Shown piece by piece: positions 1-7,699 of a stretch of DNA of 64,000 nucleotides. This stretch comes from Qipengyuania sp. SS22. Its GTDB lineage: Bacteria > Pseudomonadota > Alphaproteobacteria > Sphingomonadales > Sphingomonadaceae. The notes under the pieces are model-generated. The model made no database searches. It had not been told where the DNA came from and was given only the letters and a program-made list of their open reading frames with translations. Numbering within the stretch: the stretch's first letter is position 1; every line of letters begins with the position of its first letter. Where the stretch lies: NCBI RefSeq assembly GCF_025736935.1, contig NZ_CP107048.1:186001-250000 (forward strand), read 5' to 3'. A program made the translations under genes and the position numbers.

Positions 1-560
1 GCGTGCCGATCATTCCGCCCACTACCGGCGGCGGCTTCGGCGCCGTGCTGGCCAGCGCGCCGCTCCTGCTCGAACGGCTGGCCACGCTGACCGAGCGGTT
101 GACCGTGTTGCTGAGCGATCGCAACCAGGAAGAAATCTCGCAGATCCTCGCCAACACCAACGCCGCGAGCGCGGGCTTCGCCGCCGCAGCGCCGCAGCTT
201 GAGCGGACCATGGCCGAACTGCAGGTGACCCTGCGCGAAGCGAGCGAGGCGCTGGACCAGTTCGAAAAGGTCACTGCCTCGACCGATCGCATCCTCAACC
301 AGGAAGGCGAGGCGATCGCGCGCGACCTGCGCTCGACGCTCGAATCCGCCAGCGGCGCGGCCAAGGCGCTCGAAGACACGCTAAACGAAGCGCGCCCGGC
401 GACCCGGCAGCTGACCGAAAGCACGCTGCCCGCCGCCGAAGCCACGCTGAAGGACCTGCGCGCCACCAGCAAGGCGCTGCGCGACGTGACCGAGAAGATC
501 GACGAAAAGGGCGCGGGCGCGCTGCTTTCGAGCCAGCCGCTGCCCGACTACAAGCCGTAA
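1..560 (+). CDS. MCE/MlaD-family lipid-transport protein, 3' part only
   Basis: Partial gene: the frame is already open at base 1 (bases 1-2 complete a codon), so the true start lies outside the window. The visible 185 residues are alanine/leucine-rich and strongly helical, with heptad-like stretches such as LLERLATLTERLTVLL, as expected for the C-terminal helical tail of MCE proteins that form hexameric lipid channels in the periplasm. The MCE beta-barrel domain itself is not visible. The assignment rests on this tail plus the immediately following ABC-transport auxiliary lipoprotein (12 bases downstream), a pairing typical of Mla/Pqi-like ABC systems in sphingomonads. Family is inferred; substrate (probably phospholipid) is not shown by the sequence. 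Confidence 0.7.
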   Translation, partial: VPIIPPTTGGGFGAVLASAPLLLERLATLTERLTVLLSDRNQEEISQILANTNAASAGFAAAAPQLERTMAELQVTLREASEALDQFEKVTASTDRILNQEGEAIARDLRSTLESASGAAKALEDTLNEARPATRQLTESTLPAAEATLKDLRATSKALRDVTEKIDEKGAGALLSSQPLPDYKP

Positions 561-571
561 GGGGCCAGAGC

Positions 572-1156
572 ATGACACGCACCATCACACTTGCCGCGTT
601 GGCCCCGGTCCTGCTGCTCGGTGGCTGCCTCAGCTTCGGCGGCGAAGCACCCGACAGCCTGCTGACGCTGACGCCCACCACCACCGCGCCCGCGGGCGCC
701 GGTGCGGCAGCCGCGCAGGGCACCGCGCTGGCCATCGTCGAGTTCGAAGCGACCCGCGCGCTCGATGTCACCCGCGTGCCGGTACAGGTCACCGATACGC
801 AGCTCGCCTATCTGCAGGACGCCGTCTGGGTCGATCGGCCCGCGCGCCTGTTCGGCCAGCTGGTCGCCGAAACAATCCGTTCGCGCACCGGCCGCGTGGT
901 CATCGATGGTGCCGATCCGGGCGTGAACGCGACCGATCGCCTGCACGGCTCGCTGCGCGCCTTCGGTTACGACGCGCGCACCCTCGAAGCCGTCGTGACC
1001 TTCGATGCAGTGCGCAACACCAATGACGCGGAACCCATGACGCGCCGCTTCGAAGCGCGCGTACCCGTGGCCGCGCCCGAAACCGCCTTCGTCGGCCCGG
1101 CGCTCAACCAGGCTGCCAACGATGTCGCAGGACAGGTCGCCGACTGGGTCGGCTGA
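572..1156 (+). CDS. ABC-type transport auxiliary lipoprotein (PqiC/ABC_trans_aux family)
   Basis: A 194-residue exported lipoprotein. Residues 1-19 form a lipoprotein signal peptide with lipobox LLGGC, giving Cys19 as lipidation site. The remainder has the pattern of the ABC_trans_aux family: a strand-rich body with VTRVPVQVTDTQLAY (a common 'displays as-is' segment), VWVDRPARLFGQLVAET, and a C-terminal helix ending in VADWVG. Such proteins sit in the periplasm and partner MCE-domain ABC transporters that move lipids between inner and outer membrane. It follows the MCE gene by 11 bases, so one operon is likely. The downstream ATP12 gene is convergent with only 6 bases between the stop codons. 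Confidence 0.82.
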   Translation: MTRTITLAALAPVLLLGGCLSFGGEAPDSLLTLTPTTTAPAGAGAAAAQGTALAIVEFEATRALDVTRVPVQVTDTQLAYLQDAVWVDRPARLFGQLVAETIRSRTGRVVIDGADPGVNATDRLHGSLRAFGYDARTLEAVVTFDAVRNTNDAEPMTRRFEARVPVAAPETAFVGPALNQAANDVAGQVADWVG

Positions 1157-1162
1157 GCCGGT

Positions 1163-1858
1163 CTAAGCGCGCGCCAGCCGCACGAAGGCCATTGCCTTGA
1201 GGAATGCCTCCAGCCGCTTCGCGCGGCGCGCGGCGGCTTCTTCATCGGCGCCCCATTGCTCGATCTGCCAGTCTTCCTCGAGATTGGCGGCGGCCCATAG
1301 CGCTTCTCCGTCGGCATCATCATCCAGCGCAGCAAGGCCGATGCACAGGGATGCCGCGAGCGCGGTCGTTTGCTCCAGCGCGGCGAGCGTGAAGTCGTCG
1401 TGGGTTTCGATGCGCGCCTTGAGCGTTTCCATCGTTTCCGCCGGATGCGGGCGGGCGACCACGCCGCTGACGCGTTCTAGTGTCACGCCCTCGCGCGCTT
1501 CGAGCGCATCGACCAGCGGGTCCCACAGATCGCGCTGGCGGTGCCACAGCGGCTCGTCCGGCTCGGCGCGATAGCAAAGCGTGTCGGTCTCCACATAGCG
1601 CAGCAGCTTGGCGACCACGCCCGCGCGGTCCGCGGGCACGACGTCGAGCGCATAATCCGCCATGTCGCGAAAGGCGAAGCGCGCGGGATCGATCGTCTCG
1701 CCCTGGGCCGCCCATTCGGCGGCCAGTTCTTCGGCCAGCGCCTTGGAATCGACCACCTGGCTCCCGCCGCCCTGCGTCTTGACCGGACGGCCATCGAGCG
1801 CGACGTGATAGCCCGCTGCGACCTGCTCGACACTGACGTCCTTGTAGAACCGCTTCAC
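1163..1858 (-). CDS. ATP12 family F1-ATPase assembly chaperone
   Basis: A 231-residue protein beginning MKRFYKDVSVEQ, with the central signature of ATP12 proteins: a segment reading LDGRPVKTQGG, then the acidic DTLCYRAEPDEPLWHRQRD region and WDPLVDALEAREG. In mitochondria ATP12 binds the F1 alpha subunit before assembly; alphaproteobacterial homologues are presumed to help F1-ATPase assembly in the cytoplasm. It is the last gene of a six-gene minus-strand run, and its ATG overlaps the stop of the preceding small membrane protein by four bases (ATGA), indicating translational coupling. Length matches the family. Family identification is solid; the bacterial role is inferred from the mitochondrial protein. 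Confidence 0.9.
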   Translation of the reverse strand: MKRFYKDVSVEQVAAGYHVALDGRPVKTQGGGSQVVDSKALAEELAAEWAAQGETIDPARFAFRDMADYALDVVPADRAGVVAKLLRYVETDTLCYRAEPDEPLWHRQRDLWDPLVDALEAREGVTLERVSGVVARPHPAETMETLKARIETHDDFTLAALEQTTALAASLCIGLAALDDDADGEALWAAANLEEDWQIEQWGADEEAAARRAKRLEAFLKAMAFVRLARA

Positions 1859-2064
1859 TCGCCGCTTCTCCAGCGCTTGGCGAGGAAGATCGGGAGGATG
1901 AACACGTCGACCGCGCCCAGCGCGAGGAAGAGATAGCCGACGATTTCGGGCAGCGGCAGGATCTGGCTCAGGACCAGCGCGCCGAATACCGCCAGCGCCA
2001 CGCCCGACAGGCGGACGGCCTGGATTGTCAGGAAGCGCGCCTTGGCCGGATCATGCTGGTCCAC
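1855..2064 (-). CDS. Small two-helix membrane protein, unknown function
   Basis: A 69-residue protein with a GTG start. Two hydrophobic segments are evident, about residues 14-34 (AVRLSGVALAVFGALVLSQ) and 42-60 (VGYLFLALGAVDVFILPIF), ending in a basic KRWRSGE tail. No recognised domain. It overlaps the upstream HAD phosphatase gene by 14 bases and the downstream ATP12 gene by 4, so it is embedded in a translationally coupled chain; this coupling is the main reason to believe it is real. Because it sits immediately before an F1-ATPase assembly factor, a role near the ATP synthase or inner membrane can be guessed but not supported from sequence. Confidence 0.72.
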   Translation of the reverse strand: MDQHDPAKARFLTIQAVRLSGVALAVFGALVLSQILPLPEIVGYLFLALGAVDVFILPIFLAKRWRSGE

Positions 2065-2710
2065 GGATCAAGTCTCCCAATTGCTGTGCGGTGTCGGCGA
2101 CCGCGCTGGCGCCCGTATCGAACAATTCCTGCGGTTCGTGATAGCCCCACGACACGCCGATCGCGCGCACGCCGGCCGCGACTGCCATCTCCATATCGAA
2201 ACTGGTGTCGCCGATCATTACCGCGTCGTTCGGGGACACGCCTGCATCGTCCAGCGCGGCTTCCAGCATGGCGGGATGCGGCTTGGACGGATGGCGGTCG
2301 GCGGTTTGCAGGGACACGAATCGGTGCTTGATGCCATGCGTATCGAGACAGGCGTGCAGGCCGCGGTCGCTCTTGCCCGTGGCGACACCCAGCAGCCGTC
2401 CCTCGGTGTCGAGTTCGTCAATCAGCGCGCCGATACCTTCGAACAGCGGTTCGCGCAGCGCACCGGACAGGCGCAAATCCCGATATCCCGACTTATAGGC
2501 TTCGACCACCGCGTGACGCTCGTCGTCGCTGGCCTCGGGCGCCAGTTCGCGCAAGGCAAAGGGCAGGCTGAGCCCGACGATGCGGCGCACCTTGTTGCGT
2601 TCGGGGGCGACCAGCCCGACATTTGTAAAGGCGAGTTCCATCGTCTCGCAAATGGCCGCCTGCCCATCGACCAGCGTGCCGTCGCAATCGAAGACGACAA
2701 AGCGGCTCAT
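2051..2710 (-). CDS. HAD-superfamily hydrolase (phosphoglycolate phosphatase-like)
   Basis: A 219-residue HAD phosphatase. Motif I is FDCDGTLVDG at residues 5-14 (nucleophile Asp7 and acid Asp9 by position), motif II includes GVATGKS, motif III the Lys in HPSKPHP, and motif IV IGDTSFDMEMA, all in the usual order with a helical cap between motifs I and II. This is the pattern of the Gph/PGP-like group, cytoplasmic Mg-dependent phosphomonoesterases. I chose the ATG at 2710 because it directly precedes the motif I strand (MSRFVVFD) and overlaps the upstream stop by 4 bases; longer in-frame starts have no homology-like sequence. Exact substrate cannot be told from sequence. Confidence 0.88.
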   Translation of the reverse strand: MSRFVVFDCDGTLVDGQAAICETMELAFTNVGLVAPERNKVRRIVGLSLPFALRELAPEASDDERHAVVEAYKSGYRDLRLSGALREPLFEGIGALIDELDTEGRLLGVATGKSDRGLHACLDTHGIKHRFVSLQTADRHPSKPHPAMLEAALDDAGVSPNDAVMIGDTSFDMEMAVAAGVRAIGVSWGYHEPQELFDTGASAVADTAQQLGDLIRGPA

Positions 2711-3306
2711 GCGGGCAAACCGCGCATCGCACCCGCCAGATCGCCATTGCCCGCGCGTTCCACGCCTGCCGCGATGGCTTCGCGAACGGGGGCGGGCTTG
2801 TCCTGCGACAGCTTGATCGTCGGACGGTATTCCTCGACGGCAAGCTCGAAACCGCCAATCCCGCCGAACAGCCGCTGCCACACGGCCTCGCTCGCTTCAT
2901 CGGCGGACCAGCGGTCCCCGCCCAGTCGGGCTTCCTGCATCGCGATCAGGCGGTGAAGGAAGGTTTCGAGTTCGTCATCGGCCATGCGGCGGACGATTCC
3001 GACCGCTTCAACCGCGACATAGTTCCACGTCGGGACGGTGTCGCGATTGGCGTACCAGCGCGGCGAGATATAGCCGCCGGGTCCGTCCACGGTGACCAGC
3101 GTACTTGCCCCGTCCAGATGATCGAACAACGCGTTGGCTTTGGCCAGATGGAACTGGATACGGTTTTTCCCGCCCATGACCAGCGGGGTTCGCGCGGCGC
3201 GGGGGGCTGCGGGCGTCTGCAGGAACACGGTCCCCACGCCGACCTGCGCAATCATCGCTTCGATGGCTTGCCGATCGTCACTGCGGAAGAGCGGGTTGGG
3301 ATGCAT
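2707..3306 (-). CDS. FMN-binding negative transcriptional regulator, PaiB family
   Basis: A 199-residue protein with the PaiB split-barrel hallmarks: MHPNPLFRSDD at the N terminus, the FHLAKAN motif, and YISPRWYA followed by VPTWNYVAVEA, which line the flavin pocket in the family. Bacillus PaiB represses degradative-enzyme and sporulation genes; in proteobacteria the biochemical role is unclear and the protein may simply be an FMN-binding protein. Its ATG overlaps the pseudouridine synthase stop by one base (TGATG) and its own stop overlaps the HAD start by four. The family call is firm, the regulatory function is not. Confidence 0.87.
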   Translation of the reverse strand: MHPNPLFRSDDRQAIEAMIAQVGVGTVFLQTPAAPRAARTPLVMGGKNRIQFHLAKANALFDHLDGASTLVTVDGPGGYISPRWYANRDTVPTWNYVAVEAVGIVRRMADDELETFLHRLIAMQEARLGGDRWSADEASEAVWQRLFGGIGGFELAVEEYRPTIKLSQDKPAPVREAIAAGVERAGNGDLAGAMRGLPA

Positions 3307-4430
3307 CAGGGTTTGCCCCGGGGCTTTTTCGGCTTGCCCGGTGCCGCACCGCGCGCACGGCGCGGCGAGCGCTGCGACTTGCGATAGTTCTTCGCATGCT
3401 GGCGTGCCTGCTGCTTCTTCTCCTCGCGCGTCCTGGGCGGCGGATCATCGCGCATGGGGGTGGCATCGGACAGGTTCACGTCGAACCCGAGCTGCTCCAT
3501 CGAAGCGGCAAAGTGTTCGGGCAGATCGGCGGTCACGTCGAGCTTGCCGCCGTCGGGGCTGTCGATGATCAACCGCCGCGCATGAAGGTGCATCTTGCGG
3601 CTGATCGAGCCGGTCAGGAAGGCTTCCTTGCCGCCATATTTGCCATCGCCCACGATCGGGTGGTCCATCGCCGCGCAATGCACGCGGAGCTGGTGCGTGC
3701 GGCCGGTCAGCGGCTGCAGTTCGAGCCAGGCGGCCTTCTTGCCCACCGCATCGACGACCCGGTACTTGGTCTTGGCCGGCTGGCCGCCCTCGTGGTCGAC
3801 ATGCATTTTCTCGCCGCCTGAACCGGGCTGCTTGGCGAGCGGCGCTTCGATCACGCCTTCCTTCACATCAGGCACGCCGATCACCAGCGCCCAGTAGATT
3901 TTCTTGGCCGAACGCCCCGAAAAGCGCCTGGAGAAATAGGCTGCGCTGCCGGGCGTACGCGCCACCAGCAGGACGCCGCTGGTATCCTTGTCGAGCCGGT
4001 GGACGAGGCGCGGACGCGGTTCGTCCTCGCCGCTGATGTAAGCGTCGAGCAGGCCGTCCACATGGTTGAACGTGTTCGTCCCGCCCTGTGTCGCCAGGCC
4101 CGGCGGCTTGTTGATTACCAGCGCGCTCTTGGTCTGCTCGATCAGCATGGCCTCGGCCTGTTCGATCTCGGCCGGCTTGAGCTCGCGCTTGGTCTTGGGC
4201 TGCTTGTGCGGCGCATCGCCGCCCGGGGGCACGCGGATCTGCTGTCCCTGTGCGAGCCGGTCGTCGGGCTTCACCCGCTTGCCATCGACCCGGACCTGCC
4301 CGGTGCGCGCCCATTTGCTGACCGTGCCGAAGCCGACCTGCGGCAGGTGCCGCTTGAACCAGCGGTCGACGCGAATCCCGTCATCGTCGGGGTCGACGGT
4401 AAAGCTGCGTACTTCGTCGGAGGTTTTCAT
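3306..4430 (-). CDS. RluC/RluD-family 23S rRNA pseudouridine synthase
   Basis: A 374-residue RluA-family enzyme that isomerises uridine to pseudouridine in 23S rRNA. Residues about 19-68 form an S4 RNA-binding domain (RVDRWFKRHLP ... GQVRVDGKRV). The catalytic motif HRLDKDTSGVLL places the catalytic Asp at residue 147; GRTHQLRVH and HPIVGDGKYG follow as in the family. The C terminus (about residues 325-374) is an unusual Lys/Arg/Pro-rich tail (for example EEKKQQARQHAKNYRKSQR) likely to be disordered and RNA-binding. It overlaps crcB upstream by 4 bases and the PaiB gene downstream by 1. Which uridines are modified cannot be decided; RluC- or RluD-like are both possible. Confidence 0.92.
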   Translation of the reverse strand: MKTSDEVRSFTVDPDDDGIRVDRWFKRHLPQVGFGTVSKWARTGQVRVDGKRVKPDDRLAQGQQIRVPPGGDAPHKQPKTKRELKPAEIEQAEAMLIEQTKSALVINKPPGLATQGGTNTFNHVDGLLDAYISGEDEPRPRLVHRLDKDTSGVLLVARTPGSAAYFSRRFSGRSAKKIYWALVIGVPDVKEGVIEAPLAKQPGSGGEKMHVDHEGGQPAKTKYRVVDAVGKKAAWLELQPLTGRTHQLRVHCAAMDHPIVGDGKYGGKEAFLTGSISRKMHLHARRLIIDSPDGGKLDVTADLPEHFAASMEQLGFDVNLSDATPMRDDPPPRTREEKKQQARQHAKNYRKSQRSPRRARGAAPGKPKKPRGKP

Positions 4431-4837
4431 CCTGCCATCCTCATCACGCCAAGTCCGACCATCAGCCCGGTGATGCCCATGGCGATCGACAGGACCCCGT
4501 AGAGCAGGGCGAAGAGATAATTGCCGCGTTCGAGCAGCAGCACCATTTCGAGGCTGAAGGCGCTGAAGGTGGTGAACCCGCCGAGCAGGCCGACCCCCAG
4601 CAGCAGCCGCAACTGTTCGCCGCCCCCGCCGCCGTGGCGCGCCAGCCAGCCGGCGAGCAGGCCCATGGCCAGGCTACCCGCGGCATTGACCGCGAGAGTG
4701 GCGAAAGGGAAGGCGGTGACGATGGGCGCGCCAAGCCAGCCGGTCATAGCGCGACCCAGCTGCCAGCGCAGCACTGCGCCGAACCCGCCGCCGACAAAGA
4801 CGTGCAGCGCGGCGACGAAAGGAGTAAAGGTGGACAT
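4427..4837 (-). CDS. crcB: Fluoride channel CrcB/Fluc
   Basis: A 136-residue inner-membrane protein with four predicted transmembrane helices. Visible Fluc signatures are GGGFGAVLRWQLG in helix 1, the Asn in ATLAVNAAGSLAMG in helix 2, and GGFTTFSAFSLE in helix 3, whose phenylalanines and TTFS segment line the two fluoride pores of the dual-topology dimer. Function: passive export of fluoride ion. It is the first gene of the six-gene minus-strand run ending in ATP12 and overlaps the pseudouridine synthase start by 4 bases. I looked at the 5' side and saw no convincing crcB (fluoride) riboswitch, but none can be excluded by eye. Confidence 0.93.
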   Translation of the reverse strand: MSTFTPFVAALHVFVGGGFGAVLRWQLGRAMTGWLGAPIVTAFPFATLAVNAAGSLAMGLLAGWLARHGGGGGEQLRLLLGVGLLGGFTTFSAFSLEMVLLLERGNYLFALLYGVLSIAMGITGLMVGLGVMRMAG

Positions 4838-4997
4838 TGCCGCTGCCCTTAGCCGCCAATTGCGCGTTCGTCATCCCGATGCTGCAGCGAGCGAGTAAGA
4901 CTTGCTTTCAGTCGCGAGAATCCGTATGTGCGCCCCCGTTCGAGCCGGTCCGGAACGGATTCGGCGCGCTTTTCGTTGAACAAGCGAAACCCTATTC

Positions 4998-5057
4998 AAG
5001 GAGGCATACCCCGCTTTTGCGCGGGCTCTGGCCCGCAAAGTCGAGGTATTGAAGTTT
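4998..5057 (+). promoter_or_regulatory. rpsU leader with remote Shine-Dalgarno and hairpin
   Basis: The 220-base gap between crcB and rpsU holds, near its end, a strong purine tract AAGGAGG (4998-5004) about 54 bases before the rpsU ATG, followed by a GC-rich hairpin: TTTGC plus GGGC (5016-5026, two-base bulge) pairing with GCCC plus GCAAA (5031-5039), loop TCTG. A weaker GAGG (5043-5046) lies 11 bases before the ATG. The hairpin would bring the remote AAGGAGG closer to the start or compete with ribosome access, so leader-based control of S21 synthesis is plausible but unproven. Confidence 0.45.
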
Positions 5058-5264
5058 ATGCAGATCATGGTTCGCGATAACAATGTCGACCAGGCCCTCC
5101 GCGCGCTCAAGAAGAAGCTGCAGCGTGAAGGTGTGTATCGCGAAATGAAGCTGCGCCGTCACTACGAGAAGCCGAGCGAAAAGCGCGCCCGCGAAAAGGC
5201 CGCTGCCGTGCGCCGTGCGCGCAAGCTCGAGCGCAAGCGGATGGAGCGTGACGGCGTCAAATAA
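5058..5264 (+). CDS. rpsU: 30S ribosomal protein S21
   Basis: A 68-residue basic protein, the full length of alphaproteobacterial S21, starting [14 protein letters not shown] and containing [10 protein letters not shown] and the conserved [14 protein letters not shown] stretch; the C terminus is Arg/Lys-rich. It binds the 30S platform near the 16S 3' end and is needed for initiation on natural mRNAs. I place the start at the ATG of MQIM, as in homologues; a TTG nine bases upstream is in frame but would add only three residues. A terminator hairpin follows at 5296, so rpsU is probably monocistronic, with the FKBP gene next on the same strand. Confidence 0.96.
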   Translation: MQIMVRDNNVDQALRALKKKLQREGVYREMKLRRHYEKPSEKRAREKAAAVRRARKLERKRMERDGVK

Positions 5265-5295
5265 GCCGTTGATGCAATATCGAAGCTAAGCCATG

Positions 5296-5322
5296 AGGGC
5301 GCGGAGCAATCCGCGCCCTTTG
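5296..5322 (+). terminator. Terminator hairpin after rpsU
   Basis: A perfect 10-bp stem AGGGCGCGGA / TCCGCGCCCT (5296-5305 with 5310-5319) closed by a GCAA tetraloop and followed by TTTG. The T-run is short, but position, stem strength and the GNRA-type loop suit an intrinsic terminator for rpsU. Confidence 0.7.
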
Positions 5323-5342
5323 CGTATCCGGAAGAATTACCC

Positions 5343-5903
5343 ATGACCGAGATTACCCGCGTTCCCCTCCAGCCCGTCGCCAAGGGCTCGTTGACCAAGC
5401 TGTGGCTCGGTGTGATCCTCGCCATCCTGATCGGCGGTGGCCTGGCCTGGGCTGCCATGCCCAAGGGGCTCGATGTCGAGACCGTGACCGCGGGTGCGGG
5501 CGAATCGCCCCAGGTGGGCGATGTGGTGTTCGTCAATTACGTCGGCAAGCTGGCCGACGGGACCGAATTCGACCGGTCGCAGCCGCTGCCGGTCCCGCCG
5601 GGCCTGTTCCCCGAAGGCAATCCGCTGCTGCTCGAAGAAGGCGCGATCATCGACGGCTTTATCGATGGCCTGCAGCAGATGCAGAAGGGCGGCAGCTACG
5701 TGCTGACGATCCCCGCCGACCAGGCCTATGGCGCCGAACCGCCCCCGGGCTCGCCGATCCCGCCCAATGCCGATCTGGTATTCGAAGTCGAAGTGGTCGA
5801 TTTCATGAGCCGCGACGATTTCCAGGCCCGCGCCGCTGCACTCCAGCAGATGATGGGCGAACAGGGTGCGGACGGTCCGGCAGCGCCGCCACCGGGCCAG
5901 TAA
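5343..5903 (+). CDS. Membrane-anchored FKBP-type peptidyl-prolyl isomerase
   Basis: A 186-residue protein with an N-terminal membrane anchor (residues about 20-40, WLGVILAILIGGGLAWAA) and an FKBP domain from about 55 to 152. FKBP features are VGDVVFVNYVGKLADGT, EFDRS, IDGFIDGLQQM, and AYGAEPPPGSPIPPNADL, matching the fold's active-site walls. It catalyses cis-trans isomerisation of prolyl bonds and, given the anchor, acts in the periplasm. The C terminus is Gln/Ala/Pro-rich and probably unstructured. The domain has a slightly long insertion (LPVPPGLFPEGNPLLL) between the DRS motif and the IDGF strand. It lies 79 bases after rpsU and 24 bases before the DUF4153 gene. Confidence 0.9.
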   Translation: MTEITRVPLQPVAKGSLTKLWLGVILAILIGGGLAWAAMPKGLDVETVTAGAGESPQVGDVVFVNYVGKLADGTEFDRSQPLPVPPGLFPEGNPLLLEEGAIIDGFIDGLQQMQKGGSYVLTIPADQAYGAEPPPGSPIPPNADLVFEVEVVDFMSRDDFQARAAALQQMMGEQGADGPAAPPPGQ

Positions 5904-5927
5904 TCGAGCCGCAGGGGGGAGAGGCGC

Positions 5928-7643
5928 ATGAGTGAGATGACCCAGGCCCACGCGCCCGCCACCCATGCCGACTGGCCGCTGCGCCCGTGGCTTCTTGCGG
6001 CACTGCTCGGCATCGCCGGGCTCTGTGTCCATCTGTTCTCCGACTGGAATGCGGACAACATGCCGCCGTGGCGCGCCGCGCTGGTCGCCGCATCTGCCTT
6101 CGGTCCGCTGGCGCTTGCCTTCACCGTCGATCGCGCCCGCTGGAAGGAGCCGCTGGTCTTTGCCGTACTGGTAGCGTTGGTCATGGCGGGGATCGCCTGG
6201 CGTGCCTCGGCTGCGGGCGACCGCTATGCCGACGAAGTTTTCTGGATTGCGGCCGGACTGGTCGCGATCACGCTGGCACTGCCGCTGTTCCAGGCGGGCT
6301 TCCATCGGCTGCGCTGGGGCACAGCTTACGAGCAGACTCACTTCCATGTCTGGACCGATGCCATCAGCGGCGCGGGGGCGCTTGTCTTCACCGGTATCTC
6401 GTGGCTGCTGGTGGTGCTGCTGGCGGCGCTGTTCTCCGCTATCGATATCGATATCGTCGAGAACGTGGTCAGCGAACCTTGGTTCGGCTGGACCTTCTCG
6501 GGCGCGGCATTTGGCGCCGCCTTGGGCGTGCTGCGCAACCAGTTGAAGATCATCGGAACGCTGCAATCGGTGGTGATGCTGGTGTTCTCGATCATCGCGG
6601 TGCCCCTGGCGATTGCACTGGTCATCTTCCTGCTGGCCGTACTGGCGAGCGGCCTTTCGGTGCTGTGGAACGCAACCGAAAGCCCGACGCCGCTGTTGCT
6701 CTCGGTTGCGGTCGCCAGCTTCGTCATGGTCAATGCGGTGGTCCGCAATGGCGAGGAGGAGGCGAGCGGCAACCGTGTGCTGCGCTGGGCCGCGCTGGCG
6801 CTGGCGCTGGCGATCTTCCCCCTCGCGCTGCTTGCCGCGATCTCGACCGGTACGCGGATTGCCGAATATGGCCTCAGCCCCGAACGGCTGTGGGGCATCG
6901 TCGCGGTCGCAGTCGCCGTGGCGTATGGCCTCGCCTATTTTGTGGCACCGATCCGCGGGCGCATGGCAGGGTGGATGGAGCGCGTGCGCAGCGCGAACAT
7001 GCATCTCGCGGTGGCGACCTGCGTGCTGGCCTTCATCCTCGCGCTGCCGCTGTTCGACTTCGGCGCGATCTCCGCGCGCAACCAAGTCGCGCGGCTTGAG
7101 GCAGGCAAGGTGACGGTGGACGAATTCGATTTCGACGCCCTGCGCTGGGAATTCGGCGATGCCGGGCGCGAGGTACTGGCGCGGCTTGCCAAGAGCGACG
7201 ATGCTGACGTGGCCGATCTCGCCGACAGCGCTCTCACGCAGGAAACGCGCACTTATCGGGACGTCGAAAGAGGCACTGAGCGCAACAAACGCCTCGCGAA
7301 CTTGCGTATGCAGTTCGAGGATGAGGCGCTGCGGGCATATGTCGAAAGCCACGTGCGTGATTCACCGTGGCGGTGTGACGATCCCTGTGTTGCGCTGGAT
7401 ATGGGCAGCGACGAGGACGGGCGGCGCACTGTTGCGCTGGTCGAGAACGGGCGGGTTATCCGGGAAAAGTTCGATCTCGCCAAACCCGCCGACGAGGAGG
7501 CCGTGGCAGCTGCCCGTGAAGCGGCGCTCAAAGAGCCACTCGCGGCCCCCGATCAGGATGCGGACTCGACGGTCGAAATCCGCGAATGGTCGGGGCGGCG
7601 GGTCTATATCGACGGCCAGCCTGCGGGCGATCCCTTCGAATAA
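5928..7643 (+). CDS. DUF4153 multi-spanning membrane protein
   Basis: A 571-residue integral membrane protein. The first about 370 residues carry roughly ten hydrophobic helices, including the family-type segment ending FHVWTDAISGAGALVFTG and a conserved loop AIDIDIVENVVSEPWFGW followed by GAAFGAALG. The last about 200 residues are soluble and charged (RLEAGKVTVDEFDFDALRWEFG onward is shortened here to its first part, then ARLAKSDDADVADLADSAL), with two Cys in WRCDDPCVALDM that could form a disulphide. DUF4153 proteins have no established biochemical role. It follows the FKBP gene by 24 bases and may share its transcript. Family call from the overall pattern; function unknown. Confidence 0.72.
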   Translation: MSEMTQAHAPATHADWPLRPWLLAALLGIAGLCVHLFSDWNADNMPPWRAALVAASAFGPLALAFTVDRARWKEPLVFAVLVALVMAGIAWRASAAGDRYADEVFWIAAGLVAITLALPLFQAGFHRLRWGTAYEQTHFHVWTDAISGAGALVFTGISWLLVVLLAALFSAIDIDIVENVVSEPWFGWTFSGAAFGAALGVLRNQLKIIGTLQSVVMLVFSIIAVPLAIALVIFLLAVLASGLSVLWNATESPTPLLLSVAVASFVMVNAVVRNGEEEASGNRVLRWAALALALAIFPLALLAAISTGTRIAEYGLSPERLWGIVAVAVAVAYGLAYFVAPIRGRMAGWMERVRSANMHLAVATCVLAFILALPLFDFGAISARNQVARLEAGKVTVDEFDFDALRWEFGDAGREVLARLAKSDDADVADLADSALTQETRTYRDVERGTERNKRLANLRMQFEDEALRAYVESHVRDSPWRCDDPCVALDMGSDEDGRRTVALVENGRVIREKFDLAKPADEEAVAAAREAALKEPLAAPDQDADSTVEIREWSGRRVYIDGQPAGDPFE

Positions 7644-7646
7644 CGT

Positions 7647-7674
7647 TGCGCTGCAGCATCGTGCTTGAAGCGCA
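7647..7674 (+). terminator. Possible terminator hairpin after the DUF4153 gene
   Basis: TGCGCT (7647-7652) pairs with AGCGCA (7669-7674) and AGCA (7655-7658) with TGCT (7662-7665) across a small internal loop, TCG at the tip. No T-run follows, so it may only be a 3'-end stabilising structure. Confidence 0.35.
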
Positions 7675-7699
7675 GCCCCCGCGCGGCTAGTGCGCGAGC

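Noticed and set aside
4838..5057. Fluoride riboswitch upstream of crcB
   Set aside because: crcB is on the minus strand, so its leader lies in this gap read in reverse; I found no clear crcB-motif pseudoknot by eye. The hairpin seen instead belongs to the plus-strand rpsU leader.
5337..7352. 671-codon minus-strand frame opposite the FKBP and DUF4153 genes
   Set aside because: Arg/His/Gln-rich, no signal or domain, and the plus strand carries two recognisable genes in the same interval.
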